Source: RQOF01 sp964461135
Lineage (GTDB): Bacteria; Calditrichota; Calditrichia; RBG-13-44-9
Direction of reading: 5' to 3'
Assembly (NCBI GenBank): GCA_964461135.1
Contig: CAYWTB010000005.1
Coordinates: 48,287 to 112,286 of the forward strand
DNA length: 64,000 nt
Part shown: piece by piece, positions 37,082 through 45,961 of the stretch
Layout of the letters: each line of letters begins with the position of its first letter
Numbering within the stretch: the first letter of the stretch is position 1
The notes under the pieces: generated by a model
What the model was told of the DNA's origin: nothing
Seen by the model: the letters and a program-made list of their open reading frames with translations, nothing else
Databases searched by the model: none
Made by a program: the position numbers and the translations under genes

Positions 37082-37174
37082 AAAGTATCGGGCAATAATA
37101 GCGTGAAATCAGGAATTCCCACCGATAATGTCCCTGTCTTCACAGGGGACTGAAGAGACTCGAATCAGATAAGA

Positions 37175-37840
37175 ATGAGCAAAGCATTTAAACAGAAAAT
37201 CATATTATTTATTGCATCCGTGCTGGCGAAACCTCTGTTAACATTATACCTTGCATCATTATCCGTTCAGGTTTTCCGGCGGCATTTTGTGAAGGAGTGC
37301 CAGCTGCGGGGGGAGTCCATCCTGTATGAGTGCTGGCATGAGAATATGATTCTGTCCCTGCTGGTTCACGCAAATCAGGGTGTTCATGTTCTGGTAAGCC
37401 AGCATTTTGATGGTGAGATTATCGCGCGAATTTTGAAAACCTTCGGTTACCGCACTGTCAGGGGTTCCAGTACCAGGGGAGGATGGAAAGCATACCTTGA
37501 GATGAAAAAAAGGATGAACCTTTTCCGGTATGATCTTGCTTTTACACCGGACGGACCAAGGGGGCCCCGCAGAGCATCGAAACTGGGGATTATCAGGCTG
37601 GCTTCGGAAACCGGTGCTCCCATTATCCCGGTGGGGGTGGCTGCAGAAAAATTTATGCGGCTGAACAGCTGGGACAAACTTTTTATTATCCTGCCATTTT
37701 CCAGATGCTCTCTGGTATATCATAAACCCATATACGTGCCGGCGGGATTAAATTTCCAGCAATTGAAAGAATACGGCCGAAAACTGAACATCATCAATAA
37801 TCAGCTGGACAAAGAAGCGGAAAAATGCCTCTTTACCTGA
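37175..37840 (+). CDS. DUF374 lysophospholipid/lipid A acyltransferase-like protein
   Basis: A 221-residue protein with an N-terminal membrane helix and the DUF374 signature: 'ECWHENMI', 'SQHFDGEIIARILKTFGYRTVRGSS' and 'TPDGPRGPRRASK'. DUF374 is related to LpxL-type acyltransferases and is thought to add acyl chains to lipid A precursors in bacteria that lack ordinary LpxL. It overlaps lpxK by 16 bp, which supports a lipid A role. His in 'WHEN' is a likely catalytic residue; this is inference. Confidence 0.85.
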   Translation: MSKAFKQKIILFIASVLAKPLLTLYLASLSVQVFRRHFVKECQLRGESILYECWHENMILSLLVHANQGVHVLVSQHFDGEIIARILKTFGYRTVRGSSTRGGWKAYLEMKKRMNLFRYDLAFTPDGPRGPRRASKLGIIRLASETGAPIIPVGVAAEKFMRLNSWDKLFIILPFSRCSLVYHKPIYVPAGLNFQQLKEYGRKLNIINNQLDKEAEKCLFT

Positions 37841-38898
37841 AAATACCGGTATATATTTTTTCTCCCCTCATCCTGATGTATACCGCAATAATTTACCTCC
37901 GGAACAGGTTATATGACTGGAGCATATTTAAAACCTGTATCTCCCCTCTGCCCACTATCAGTGTGGGGAATATCCAGATTGGCGGCACGGGAAAGACGCC
38001 GATGGTGGAATATTTGGCCGGAAAGTTAAAAGAAAAAAGTGTTAAACCGGCAATAATTACCCGTGGATATCGTCGCCGGATGAATAAACCTGTTCTGGTG
38101 GACCCGGCAGATCCTCATACGATTCAGGTTGAAGTGGTGGGCGATGAACCCTTTATGCTGGTTTGCAATCTGCCGGACATTCCGCTGGTGGTAAATGTTG
38201 ATCGCTGTAAAGCTGCTATTCTGCTGAAACAGATTTATCCCGAATCGATAATTCTCCTGGATGATGGTTTCCAGCACCGCAGGATATCACGGAATTTTGA
38301 CATTGTTCTTATCGATGTCACCCGCTGGCCAGAATGTGGCCTGCTGTTTCCCCTTAGCTCTCTGCGTGATGTAAAATCTTCACTGAAAAGAGCACATGCT
38401 CTGGTATTGACCAGGACAGGGCAGGCTCCGGGGAAAACGGAAATTCTGAAAGAACAGTTCAGCCGGAGGTTTAAAGTTCCCGTTTTTACGGCTGAAATAA
38501 CACCGCAGGAAATAATCGGGACAGGAGAAAAGAGGGAGAGTTTGCCGCTAAAGGTTTTAAGTGGTAAAAAGGTGGCCGCCTTCTGTGGAATTGGAAATCC
38601 GTCACAATTTTTTTCAAGCATAGAACATACCGGTGCAGAGCTCTGCTGGAAAAAGACCTTCCCGGATCATCATTTTTATACGGCTGATGACATTAATGCG
38701 ATTATTGGTGAATCGGAAAAATGCGGGGCTGAATATATTATCACCACCCAGAAAGACAGTGTAAAGATGAATTCGGTGCGTTCCGGCAGATCCGGAAACA
38801 TCTATTTTCTGAAAATTTCATTGTCTGTTAATCAGGAAAACCATCTTTTTTCTTTGATCGAAAAAGCGATTCAAAAGGCTACTGGTCGAGATATTTAA
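37825..38898 (+). CDS. lpxK: Tetraacyldisaccharide 4'-kinase
   Basis: Phosphorylates the lipid A disaccharide at the 4' position at the inner-membrane surface. The 357-residue product has an N-terminal hydrophobic helix, the P-loop 'SVGNIQIGGTGKTPMVE', 'RGYRR', 'GDEPFML' and 'ILLDDGFQHRRI', all standard LpxK motifs. It overlaps the DUF374 gene by 16 bp, so both act in lipid A synthesis. It confirms an outer membrane with lipid A in this organism. The stop at 38896-38898 abuts an inverted-repeat-bounded insert. Confidence 0.96.
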   Translation: MPLYLKIPVYIFSPLILMYTAIIYLRNRLYDWSIFKTCISPLPTISVGNIQIGGTGKTPMVEYLAGKLKEKSVKPAIITRGYRRRMNKPVLVDPADPHTIQVEVVGDEPFMLVCNLPDIPLVVNVDRCKAAILLKQIYPESIILLDDGFQHRRISRNFDIVLIDVTRWPECGLLFPLSSLRDVKSSLKRAHALVLTRTGQAPGKTEILKEQFSRRFKVPVFTAEITPQEIIGTGEKRESLPLKVLSGKKVAAFCGIGNPSQFFSSIEHTGAELCWKKTFPDHHFYTADDINAIIGESEKCGAEYIITTQKDSVKMNSVRSGRSGNIYFLKISLSVNQENHLFSLIEKAIQKATGRDI

Positions 38899-38899
38899 T

Positions 38900-39230
38900 T
38901 TAACGTGAGTTCGACATAAGAAAACGGACAGATTTTTAATAACCCTCCCCGTCTTTGGCACCCTTCCCTCCCTTCTGGCTGGCGCCCGTCAGGACGCCCG
39001 CCAGTCTGGCAGTGCCGCCTGACAGGTCTGGCACCGGACAGGCTTCCCTAATAAAATAGGGATAAGACTTTCAAGAAAGTTTCACCCCCGGTGTTTAGCT
39101 AGACGACTTGTGGGTAAAGATCAGCTTATACATAGGGGGGTAAATGATGCTTTCATCTCTCAAAACGACATTTGCGCTATGCACTAATTATTAATTAGTG
39201 GATTTAAAATTGAAGTTGAACTTACGTTAA
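38900..39230. mobile_element. MITE-like insert with imperfect terminal inverted repeats
   Basis: TTAACGTGAGTTCGAC at the left end (38900-38915) and GTTGAACTTACGTTAA at the right (39215-39230) are inverted repeats with 14 of 16 matches, bounding 331 bp with no supported gene. The interior contains a GC-rich block with a strong hairpin (CTGGCG..CGCCAG, 38979-39004). The unit starts two bases past the lpxK stop and ends 12 bp before the -35 box of the tRNA-fMet promoter. It is probably a non-autonomous transposon relic. No transposase is present and target-site duplications were not clear. Confidence 0.55.
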
Positions 39231-39242
39231 TTTAAAAAAACT

Positions 39243-39271
39243 TTGACACCCCTGGAAAAAATTTTTATATT
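39243..39271 (+). promoter_or_regulatory. Promoter of tRNA-fMet
   Basis: TTGACA at 39243-39248 and TATATT at 39266-39271 are separated by exactly 17 nt, a near-perfect sigma70-type promoter. TATATTTG also fits the TAnnTTTG form and TTTG (39242-39245) the upstream element, so either class of sigma factor could use it. The tRNA starts about 14 nt downstream. Confidence 0.85.
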
Positions 39272-39285
39272 TGAAAGATAAAGAT

Positions 39286-39359
<74 letters not shown>

Positions 39360-39367
39360 CTAAATCT

Positions 39368-39397
39368 ACTGTCCTGATATTGCAGGACAGTTTTTTT
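39368..39397 (+). terminator. Rho-independent terminator between the two tRNA genes
   Basis: ACTGTCCTG pairs with CAGGACAGT over a six-base loop and runs into seven T residues. It lies between tRNA-fMet and tRNA-Met, so the second tRNA must depend on readthrough or on a promoter not recognised here. Confidence 0.9.
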
Positions 39398-39406
39398 ATC
39401 GGTAAT

Positions 39407-39480
39407 GGCGGCGTAGCTCAGTTGGTTAGAGCATCGGAATCATAATCCGAGTGTCCGGGGTTCGAATCCCTGCGCCGCTA
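39407..39480 (+). tRNA. tRNA-Met, elongator (anticodon CAT)
   Basis: Acceptor GGCGGCG / CGCCGCT (first pair G-U), D-arm GCTC..GAGC, anticodon stem TCGGA/TCCGA with loop ATCATAA, T-arm CGGGG..CCCTG (one mismatch), discriminator A. The anticodon CAT could also be a lysidine-modified tRNA-Ile; the body looks more like elongator Met. tilS, whose product modifies tRNA-Ile(CAT), follows directly. Confidence 0.88.
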
Positions 39481-39503
39481 CTCTATTTTACGCCTGCCTT
39501 AAC

Positions 39504-40910
39504 ATGAAAAGCCATCTCAGAAATCAATTCCTGGAATTTATGAAGAGACGAAATCTTCTTGCCTGCGGTGAAAGGGTACTGGTTGCCGTCAGTGGTGGGA
39601 TAGACTCCATGACTTTGCTTCATTTATTGCATACATGTTCCGGGGCTTTGAAAATTACGGTGGGAGTGGTCCATCTTAATCACCAGATTCGTCCCGGAAG
39701 TGCGGAAGCTGATCAGGAGCTGGCAGCCGATATCTGCAGGGAACTGGATCTTCCATTTTATCCGGTGATGGCCTCTGCCCGGCAATATGCCCGTAACCAT
39801 GACCTCTCCCTGGAAGATGCCGGCCACAAATTACGCACTGAACATTTTGAGAAAGTGGCTAAGAAATACGGATATGATAAAATTGCCACCGGACATCACC
39901 TGGATGATCAGGCGGAAACCATTTTAATGCGCCTGATCATGGGTACCGGCCTGCAGGGCATGGCCGGTATACGCCTGAGGAAAGGCAAATGGATCCGTCC
40001 CTTGCTCTTTACCGGCAGAATCAGGATATCTGAGTATGCACGGGAAAATAATATCCCCTACCGGGAAGATGAGACCAATCAGGATACCGCTATACTGCGA
40101 AATAAAATCCGGCATCAGCTTCTTCCCCTGTTGTCCGGCGAGTATAATAAAAATGTGAAACAGCACCTGGTTCAATCTGCGGCCATAATGGAAGAATGGG
40201 ATAATTATATTCAGAATAAAATGGCTCATCTCATCCAATCCTATGTTAATGTAATTACTCAAAATAAAATTGAAGTTGGAATATCATTTTTTAGACAATA
40301 TTTTTCCGGGATAAAAATACGAATGATAGAGACGGTTTTAAGCCGTCTGGATAATCAGGAAGTGAAAACAGGATATCATCAGTTTGATGATTTTTCAGCC
40401 TGGCTGGAAAACAGCAACGACAGCAGCCGATTTCAGTGGAATGATACCTTATATTCCCTGAAAAAGAAGCAATTCATAGAGTTTCTGAAGCTCACAACGG
40501 CACCGGAAATCTCGCAAACATTTGAAATTATAGCCGGTCAGAACTACTTTTTATCGGGAACCGGCACCGCATTGAGTTTGAGGGAGTGTAGCAGAGAAGA
40601 GATAGTTTTTTCTAAAGACAGAATGTTGGAATTTATAGAAGGAGATGCACTGAAATTTCCGCTGGAATTGAGGACATGGCAGGCAGGAGATCGTTTTTTG
40701 CCCCTGGGTTTTAATCATGAAAAGTTGGTTAGTGATTATCTGACGGACAGAAAAATAAGTTTTCCGGAAAAGGATAATATTCATGTTCTCCTGAACAAAG
40801 GGGAAATTGTTGCTGTGGTGGGTGTCCAGATTAGCGATCACTATAAAATCCGGGAAAAATCCAGATTGATTTACAAAATAAAATTAAAGATACCGGAAAA
40901 TGGAACCTAA
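39504..40910 (+). CDS. tilS: tRNA(Ile)-lysidine synthase
   Basis: Converts C34 of tRNA-Ile(CAT) to lysidine, so the tRNA reads AUA as Ile. The 468-residue enzyme has the PP-loop 'SGGIDS' (30-35), 'VVHLNHQIRPGSAEAD', 'ATGHHLDDQAETILMRL' and 'RNKIRHQLLPLL', followed by the TilS central and C-terminal substrate-binding domains. It lies just after a CAT-anticodon tRNA and overlaps hpt by 11 bp. The tilS - hpt - ftsH order is widely conserved. Confidence 0.95.
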   Translation: MKSHLRNQFLEFMKRRNLLACGERVLVAVSGGIDSMTLLHLLHTCSGALKITVGVVHLNHQIRPGSAEADQELAADICRELDLPFYPVMASARQYARNHDLSLEDAGHKLRTEHFEKVAKKYGYDKIATGHHLDDQAETILMRLIMGTGLQGMAGIRLRKGKWIRPLLFTGRIRISEYARENNIPYREDETNQDTAILRNKIRHQLLPLLSGEYNKNVKQHLVQSAAIMEEWDNYIQNKMAHLIQSYVNVITQNKIEVGISFFRQYFSGIKIRMIETVLSRLDNQEVKTGYHQFDDFSAWLENSNDSSRFQWNDTLYSLKKKQFIEFLKLTTAPEISQTFEIIAGQNYFLSGTGTALSLRECSREEIVFSKDRMLEFIEGDALKFPLELRTWQAGDRFLPLGFNHEKLVSDYLTDRKISFPEKDNIHVLLNKGEIVAVVGVQISDHYKIREKSRLIYKIKLKIPENGT

Positions 40911-41448
40911 AAATATTATTGTGGATAACCTGGAATTTGAGATGTTAATTAGCCAGCGAACCATACAGGATCGTATTGCATCATTGGCAGTGGAAATTTC
41001 CAGGGACTATGAGGGCAAAGTCCCGATTTTTGTAGGAGTGCTTAATGGGGCTATATTATTTCTGGCGGATCTGATCCGCAAACTCTCGGTGGAGTGTGAA
41101 ATTGATTTTATCAAGATATCAAGTTATGGCGATAAACGAATCTCTTCCGGTCAAATTACCATGATAAAGGATTTCAGTGCAGACCTTCACGGGAGGGATA
41201 TAATCGTGGTTGAAGACATTGTGGATTCGGGTCTGTCTGTCAGCTATCTGAAAAAAAGAATTGAAAGTATGAAACCGGAGAGTCAAAAATTTGTATCACT
41301 ATTGGTGAAGAAAGATTGTGCGGTTGTCCCATTGACCGTCGATTATATCGGATTTGAAATAGAAAACAAGTTTGTAATCGGTTATGGTCTTGATCTGGCG
41401 CAGCAGAAAAGAAATTTGAATGCAATCTACCAAATAAAAGAAACGTAA
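40900..41448 (+). CDS. hpt: Hypoxanthine phosphoribosyltransferase
   Basis: Salvages hypoxanthine (and probably guanine) to IMP/GMP using PRPP. The 182-residue product has 'VGVLNGAILFLADLIR', 'DFIKISSYG' and the PRPP-binding loop 'IIVVEDIVDSGLSV'. A conserved 'IGFEIENKFVIGYGLDL' follows near the C terminus. The ATG overlaps the end of tilS; translation is probably coupled. Length is normal. Confidence 0.95.
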   Translation: MEPKNIIVDNLEFEMLISQRTIQDRIASLAVEISRDYEGKVPIFVGVLNGAILFLADLIRKLSVECEIDFIKISSYGDKRISSGQITMIKDFSADLHGRDIIVVEDIVDSGLSVSYLKKRIESMKPESQKFVSLLVKKDCAVVPLTVDYIGFEIENKFVIGYGLDLAQQKRNLNAIYQIKET

Positions 41449-41474
41449 AATTGGCAAGGAATGAGTCTTATAAT

Positions 41475-43616
41475 ATGAATCAAAATAAAAAACCAAATCC
41501 TGATAACAGGAGACCCACTGGCGGCCCCAATAAGGATAATAATGAATTTCAGTGGAAAAGAGGATCTAAGACTATTATTATCTGGGTTGTCATCATCATG
41601 GCAATTATTCTTATCAGTTCCATCTTCCCCATGGGGAGGACACAGGAACCCAGTGTTCCTTATTCCAAATACCGATATTTCCTGGAGAACGATCTGATTT
41701 CTCATGGAGAGGTGGTCGTTAAAGAGAATGAATTCCGGGGGAATTTAAAAAAATCATTTAAGGATGTTCTGCCCAACGGCAAGACCATCGAGTACACCAA
41801 GTTTAAAACCATTCTGCCGTTCGTTGATGAAAACATGGTTAAAGAATGGCAGGAAAAAGAAATCAGTATTGAATTTGTCCAACCCTCCAGTCAATGGTTG
41901 CTGGTTCTGGGAAATATGCTTCCCTGGCTTTTGCTCATTGGTTTCTGGATCTTTCTGGCCCGCCGGATGCAAGGCGGCGGAGGTGGTGGGCGGAACATCT
42001 TTTCGTTCGGCAAGAGCCGGGCAAAAATGATGATGGAGAGTGAAACCAAGGTTACTTTTGATGACGTCGCCGGATGCGATGAAGCCAAGGAGGAATTGCG
42101 GGAAATTATTGAATTCCTGAAAAATCCTGCAAAATTCAATCGGTTGGGCGGCAAGATTCCCAAAGGGGCATTGCTGCTGGGTCCTCCCGGAACAGGTAAA
42201 ACTTTGCTGGCCCGCGCAGTGTCCGGAGAAGCGGGTGTGCCGTTTTTCAGTATGAGCGGGGCGGATTTTGTGGAAATGTTTGTGGGAGTTGGCGCCAGCC
42301 GGGTAAGGGATCTGTTTGAAAATGGCCGCAAACATGCTCCCTGTATCATTTTTATCGATGAAATGGATGCGGTAGGAAGACAGCGGGGTGCCGGCCTTGG
42401 TGGCGGTCATGATGAACGGGAACAGACGCTGAATGCCCTGCTGGTGGAGATGGATGGATTCGACACCAAGGAAGGTGTTATTATCATCGCGGCTACCAAC
42501 AGGCCGGATGTACTGGATGCCGCCTTGCTTCGCCCGGGAAGATTTGACCGGCAGATTGTAGTGGACCGGCCGGATGTGCGAGGCCGGGAAGGCATCCTGA
42601 AAGTCCATACCAAAAATATTCCTCTCTCCCAGGATGTAGAGCTGTCCGTACTGGCCAAAGGTACGCCGGGGTTGGCGGGAGCGGAACTGGCTAATCTGGT
42701 AAATGAAGCTGCGCTGGCCGCTGCAAGTCAGGATCGCGATTATGTAACCATGGAAGATTTCGAAATGGCCAAGGATAAGATCATGATGGGTATGGAGCGT
42801 AAAAGCCTGATCATCAGTGAGGAGGAAAAACGCAGTACAGCCTACCATGAAAGCGGACATGTGCTGGTGGCAAAACTGATTCCCGGATCGGATCCGGTTC
42901 ATAAAGTTACCATTATTCCCCGTGGCCGTTCATTGGGTCTCACCTCCTACCTGCCCATCGATGAACGGCATAATTATTCAAAGGATTATCTGGAAATTAT
43001 TCTGAGTCATCTCCTGGGTGGAAGGGTGGCAGAAAAACTGGTGATGAATCAATTAACCACCGGTGCCGGGAATGACATTGAACGAGCGACGGATCTGGCC
43101 CGCAAAATGGTATGCGAATGGGGAATGAGCGAAAAACTGGGCCCTGTTACTTTCGGGAAAAAAGAAGAAGAGATTTTTCTCGGTCGCGAGATTGCCCAGC
43201 ACCGCGATTTCAGTGAACAAACCGCCCAGGAAATTGATAAGGAGGTACGCCAGATAATTGCCAGAGCGGAGAAGAGGGTACAGGGCTTGCTGTCTGAGAA
43301 TATGGATAAACTGCATCGCCTGGCGGAGGCGCTGCTGGTAAGAGAAATACTGGATGGTGAAGAAATCGACCTTATCCTGGATGGAAAGACCTTACCCAAG
43401 AAATCCAAGGCGGCGAAAGTGAAAAAGAAAACGGTTGATCCCAGGAAGAAAACAGTCATAATCGAAGAGGTGGAAACGCAGGAGGATCATTCGGGAGATG
43501 GTAATGGAAAAAAAGCTACGGTGAAAAAACGTTCACCTCAATCACCGGCCGATGGCAGAAACAAAAAAACCGGTAATAGTCCGGAAATTAAGCAAAAACC
43601 GCAAGATAAAAAGTAA
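41475..43616 (+). CDS. ftsH: ATP-dependent zinc metalloprotease FtsH
   Basis: A membrane-anchored AAA+ protease that degrades unstable membrane and regulatory proteins. The 713-residue product has two transmembrane helices (about 33-53 and 140-158) around a periplasmic domain, Walker A 'GPPGTGKT', Walker B 'CIIFIDEMDAVG', the second region of homology 'RPGRFDRQI', and the zinc site H458-E459-x-x-H462 ('YHESGH'). A Lys-rich, low-complexity tail of about 80 residues follows the protease domain. ATG 41475 is preferred, though AAGGA is 15 nt away; a TTG at 41451 is an alternative. A terminator follows. Confidence 0.96.
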   Translation: MNQNKKPNPDNRRPTGGPNKDNNEFQWKRGSKTIIIWVVIIMAIILISSIFPMGRTQEPSVPYSKYRYFLENDLISHGEVVVKENEFRGNLKKSFKDVLPNGKTIEYTKFKTILPFVDENMVKEWQEKEISIEFVQPSSQWLLVLGNMLPWLLLIGFWIFLARRMQGGGGGGRNIFSFGKSRAKMMMESETKVTFDDVAGCDEAKEELREIIEFLKNPAKFNRLGGKIPKGALLLGPPGTGKTLLARAVSGEAGVPFFSMSGADFVEMFVGVGASRVRDLFENGRKHAPCIIFIDEMDAVGRQRGAGLGGGHDEREQTLNALLVEMDGFDTKEGVIIIAATNRPDVLDAALLRPGRFDRQIVVDRPDVRGREGILKVHTKNIPLSQDVELSVLAKGTPGLAGAELANLVNEAALAAASQDRDYVTMEDFEMAKDKIMMGMERKSLIISEEEKRSTAYHESGHVLVAKLIPGSDPVHKVTIIPRGRSLGLTSYLPIDERHNYSKDYLEIILSHLLGGRVAEKLVMNQLTTGAGNDIERATDLARKMVCEWGMSEKLGPVTFGKKEEEIFLGREIAQHRDFSEQTAQEIDKEVRQIIARAEKRVQGLLSENMDKLHRLAEALLVREILDGEEIDLILDGKTLPKKSKAAKVKKKTVDPRKKTVIIEEVETQEDHSGDGNGKKATVKKRSPQSPADGRNKKTGNSPEIKQKPQDKK

Positions 43617-43626
43617 TTTCCTGTAT

Positions 43627-43652
43627 AGCCAGGCTTTCCCGCCTGGCTTTTT
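43627..43652 (+). terminator. Rho-independent terminator after ftsH
   Basis: AGCCAGGC pairs with GCCTGGCT around a TTTCCC loop and is followed by a run of T residues. It lies just 18 bp before folE, whose own ribosome-binding site AAGGAGA follows. Confidence 0.9.
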
Positions 43653-43669
43653 ACTAAGGAGACGGATTC

Positions 43670-44212
43670 ATGGATCAACAGAAAATAATGCAGGGAGTAC
43701 GGTTAATCCTGGAGGGTGTGGGTGAAGACCCGCAAAGGGATGGCTTGCGGGATACTCCCGGACGTGTGGCGGAAATGTGTGAAGAAATTTTATACGGAAT
43801 ACATACCAAACCGGATCTTACCGCCGGCTTCTCCGCAGAGGTCGCGGAAGATGTAATTATTATGCGGGACATCCCCTTTTATTCCCTGTGTGAGCATCAT
43901 ATGCTCCCCTTTTTTGGAAAAGTTCATCTGGCTTACATCCCCAGGGATAATAAAGTATCCGGCTTTTCAAGCCTGACCCGGCTGGTAGATATTTTTTCCC
44001 GGCGGTTTCAGATCCAGGAAAGAATGACCAGCCAAATTGCCCAGGCCATAATGGATGCGTTGCAACCATCCGGTGTGCTGGTGGTGGTAGAAGCCCTGCA
44101 GCTTTGTGTAAGCATGCGTGGGGGCAACAAAGACTCAGTGAGGACTATTACCCAGGCGGTGAGAGGAGAAATCCCTCCCAATATTATTCATCTCCTGGAT
44201 CTGCAGCATTGA
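43670..44212 (+). CDS. folE: GTP cyclohydrolase I
   Basis: First enzyme of folate biosynthesis; opens GTP to dihydroneopterin triphosphate. The 180-residue product has the zinc and catalytic segment 'FYSLCEHHMLPFFGKVHLAYIP', 'KVSGFSSLTRLVDIFSRRFQ' and a C-terminal 'ALQLCVSMRGG' that supplies the last zinc ligand. AAGGAG lies about 8 nt before the ATG. folP lies two genes downstream, so this is part of a folate region. Confidence 0.96.
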   Translation: MDQQKIMQGVRLILEGVGEDPQRDGLRDTPGRVAEMCEEILYGIHTKPDLTAGFSAEVAEDVIIMRDIPFYSLCEHHMLPFFGKVHLAYIPRDNKVSGFSSLTRLVDIFSRRFQIQERMTSQIAQAIMDALQPSGVLVVVEALQLCVSMRGGNKDSVRTITQAVRGEIPPNIIHLLDLQH

Positions 44213-44238
44213 GACGGGAGTCGTAGCTTCTCACGGAA

Positions 44239-44267
44239 TTCAAATTTTCGGTCACTAAAAATTTGAA
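44239..44267. repeat. AT-rich inverted repeat after folE
   Basis: TTCAAATTTT (44239-44248) is the exact inverted match of AAAATTTGAA (44258-44267). The stem is pure A/T apart from one pair and lacks a T-run, so it is a weak terminator at best, or an operator-like site for the TPR gene. Confidence 0.4.
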
Positions 44268-44335
44268 AAACCATTTATTCCTCCTCGTCGAATCTATTAA
44301 TTTATCCCGTTATTAATTTAAGATTGTGATTAGAG

Positions 44336-45955
44336 ATGAATTTGTTTTCTTACTTATCGGGTCATGTTCCCGGTGGTATTATTCTTTACCTGGTGATATT
44401 GGCCGTTACTTTTCTGATTCTGCTATTCATGCAGAGGGTAAATGAACTGTTCACTCGCCGCCATTTGTTTCGCTGGAGCCTGTTTACATTCATTTTCTAT
44501 ACGGTCATTTATGCGGCCATCTGGCTTAATAATCCACCGGCTCATGTTTTGAAACGTTATGGCATTGAAATCCGCGAAGAAGGTCAGGGGCATACCTGGT
44601 TTACCAATTATCTCATTGAAACTCTGTCCCAACACGTTCATTCCCATGTTTCCAGTCGTGAATATTTCTTTCCGAATTCCTGGTATTACCGGGTGACGCC
44701 CGTGGATTCCGGAGCCAGTTACACTTTCCGGGAAAGAATTATGTCATCCATGCCGGTTCAAAGGGTCCTGTACGGCATCATCAGAAGACAGAACAATATG
44801 TTTCAGGTGGAAATGGAGGTTCGTTTATATCCCTCCGGGAAAATTACCGGCCATGCCCGGGCAGAGTTTCCCAGATTTGACATCAGGGAATTTGTAAAAT
44901 GGACGATGGAGGAATTTGCTGACAGTTTTCCATTTGTACAGGATAATGCCGGCATTGCCATATCTGCGCCCGACAGCATTCTGGAAACGGCCAGGGAATT
45001 TTTTTACCGGGCCTGGTACCGGCAATGCCTGGAAACTTTAAATGCCGTGAATCCCTCCGGTGCAAAGAATCCCGAATACGATATCTGGAGGCAATATGCA
45101 GAAATAAAGCTGGCTGGTGCCCAGAGCGCATCCGCCAATCCTGTAAATCCTTACGGAACGGAAAAACCGGAATGGCAGCAGCGACTGGAAAAAGCACGTA
45201 ACCGCCTGCTGGATTATCTCCGTCTCCGGAAAAAACAGGCCAGCATGGATGAGATGGTTGCCGAGAGTTATATCTGGGAAAAGGATTTTTCTTCGGCAGA
45301 ATTGTTCTTAAAGAAAGCCTTTGTAGATAATCCATTCAATATAGATGTGCTGTTAAATTTATCCTTTCTTCATATATCCCGTTACCGTGAATTCGGATTT
45401 TCCGGAATGCAGGAAATTTATCAGCGAATACTGGATATCTGTCCGGTAGAAGAACAGGTTCTGATTCGCTGGTGTGAGAATATCCTGGAAAATAACCCAT
45501 CCTTCTCCGCTCCGCCCAAATTTGCCCGTAAAAGAATTGAATATTATCTACAGATGAATCCTCATTCTTACAGAGCCTGGCTGATGCTGGGCAAGATCTA
45601 CGCGCAGGGTATAAAGCGGGAGTATACCCTGAGGATGTTTCTGAAAGCGGATTCCATAGCGCCGGAAAATGCGGCCGTGAGTTATAATATCGGTGTGCTG
45701 TATTACGAATGGGGTAAACCGGATCTGGCACGGAAATATCTGGAGCAGGCCATCAGCCTGGATGATTATCTGGATGCCTATCTGTATCTGGGAGTCCTTT
45801 TCAGAGATGAAGGAAAATATCAGCAGGCACTGGAATTGTTCCGGTACAGGGTAGCCCATAAACAGGGGGAGGATGATTTCTATGCCTACCAGGCAATGAA
45901 AGGAATTCAGCAATGCCTGGAGGCGCTGCGAGATAAATCAGGCCGGCAGGAATAA
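44336..45955 (+). CDS. TPR-repeat membrane protein of unknown function
   Basis: A 539-residue protein with two N-terminal transmembrane helices (about 14-32 and 44-64). A middle region of about 180 residues has no motif I recognise ('GQGHTWFTNYLIETLSQHVHSHV', 'GKITGHARAEFPRFDIREF'). From about 290 to 530 there are tetratricopeptide-like repeats, clearest at 'AAVSYNIGVLYYEWGKPDLARKYLEQAI' and 'DAYLYLGVLFRDEGKYQQALELF'. It lies between folE and folP with a 6-bp gap to folP, but nothing suggests a folate role. Confidence 0.65.
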   Translation: MNLFSYLSGHVPGGIILYLVILAVTFLILLFMQRVNELFTRRHLFRWSLFTFIFYTVIYAAIWLNNPPAHVLKRYGIEIREEGQGHTWFTNYLIETLSQHVHSHVSSREYFFPNSWYYRVTPVDSGASYTFRERIMSSMPVQRVLYGIIRRQNNMFQVEMEVRLYPSGKITGHARAEFPRFDIREFVKWTMEEFADSFPFVQDNAGIAISAPDSILETAREFFYRAWYRQCLETLNAVNPSGAKNPEYDIWRQYAEIKLAGAQSASANPVNPYGTEKPEWQQRLEKARNRLLDYLRLRKKQASMDEMVAESYIWEKDFSSAELFLKKAFVDNPFNIDVLLNLSFLHISRYREFGFSGMQEIYQRILDICPVEEQVLIRWCENILENNPSFSAPPKFARKRIEYYLQMNPHSYRAWLMLGKIYAQGIKREYTLRMFLKADSIAPENAAVSYNIGVLYYEWGKPDLARKYLEQAISLDDYLDAYLYLGVLFRDEGKYQQALELFRYRVAHKQGEDDFYAYQAMKGIQQCLEALRDKSGRQE

Positions 45956-45961
45956 GCCGCC

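Noticed and set aside
41754..42902. 382-codon minus-strand frame antisense to ftsH
   Set aside because: Long only because ftsH codon use leaves the opposite frame open; no start signal and no recognisable motif.
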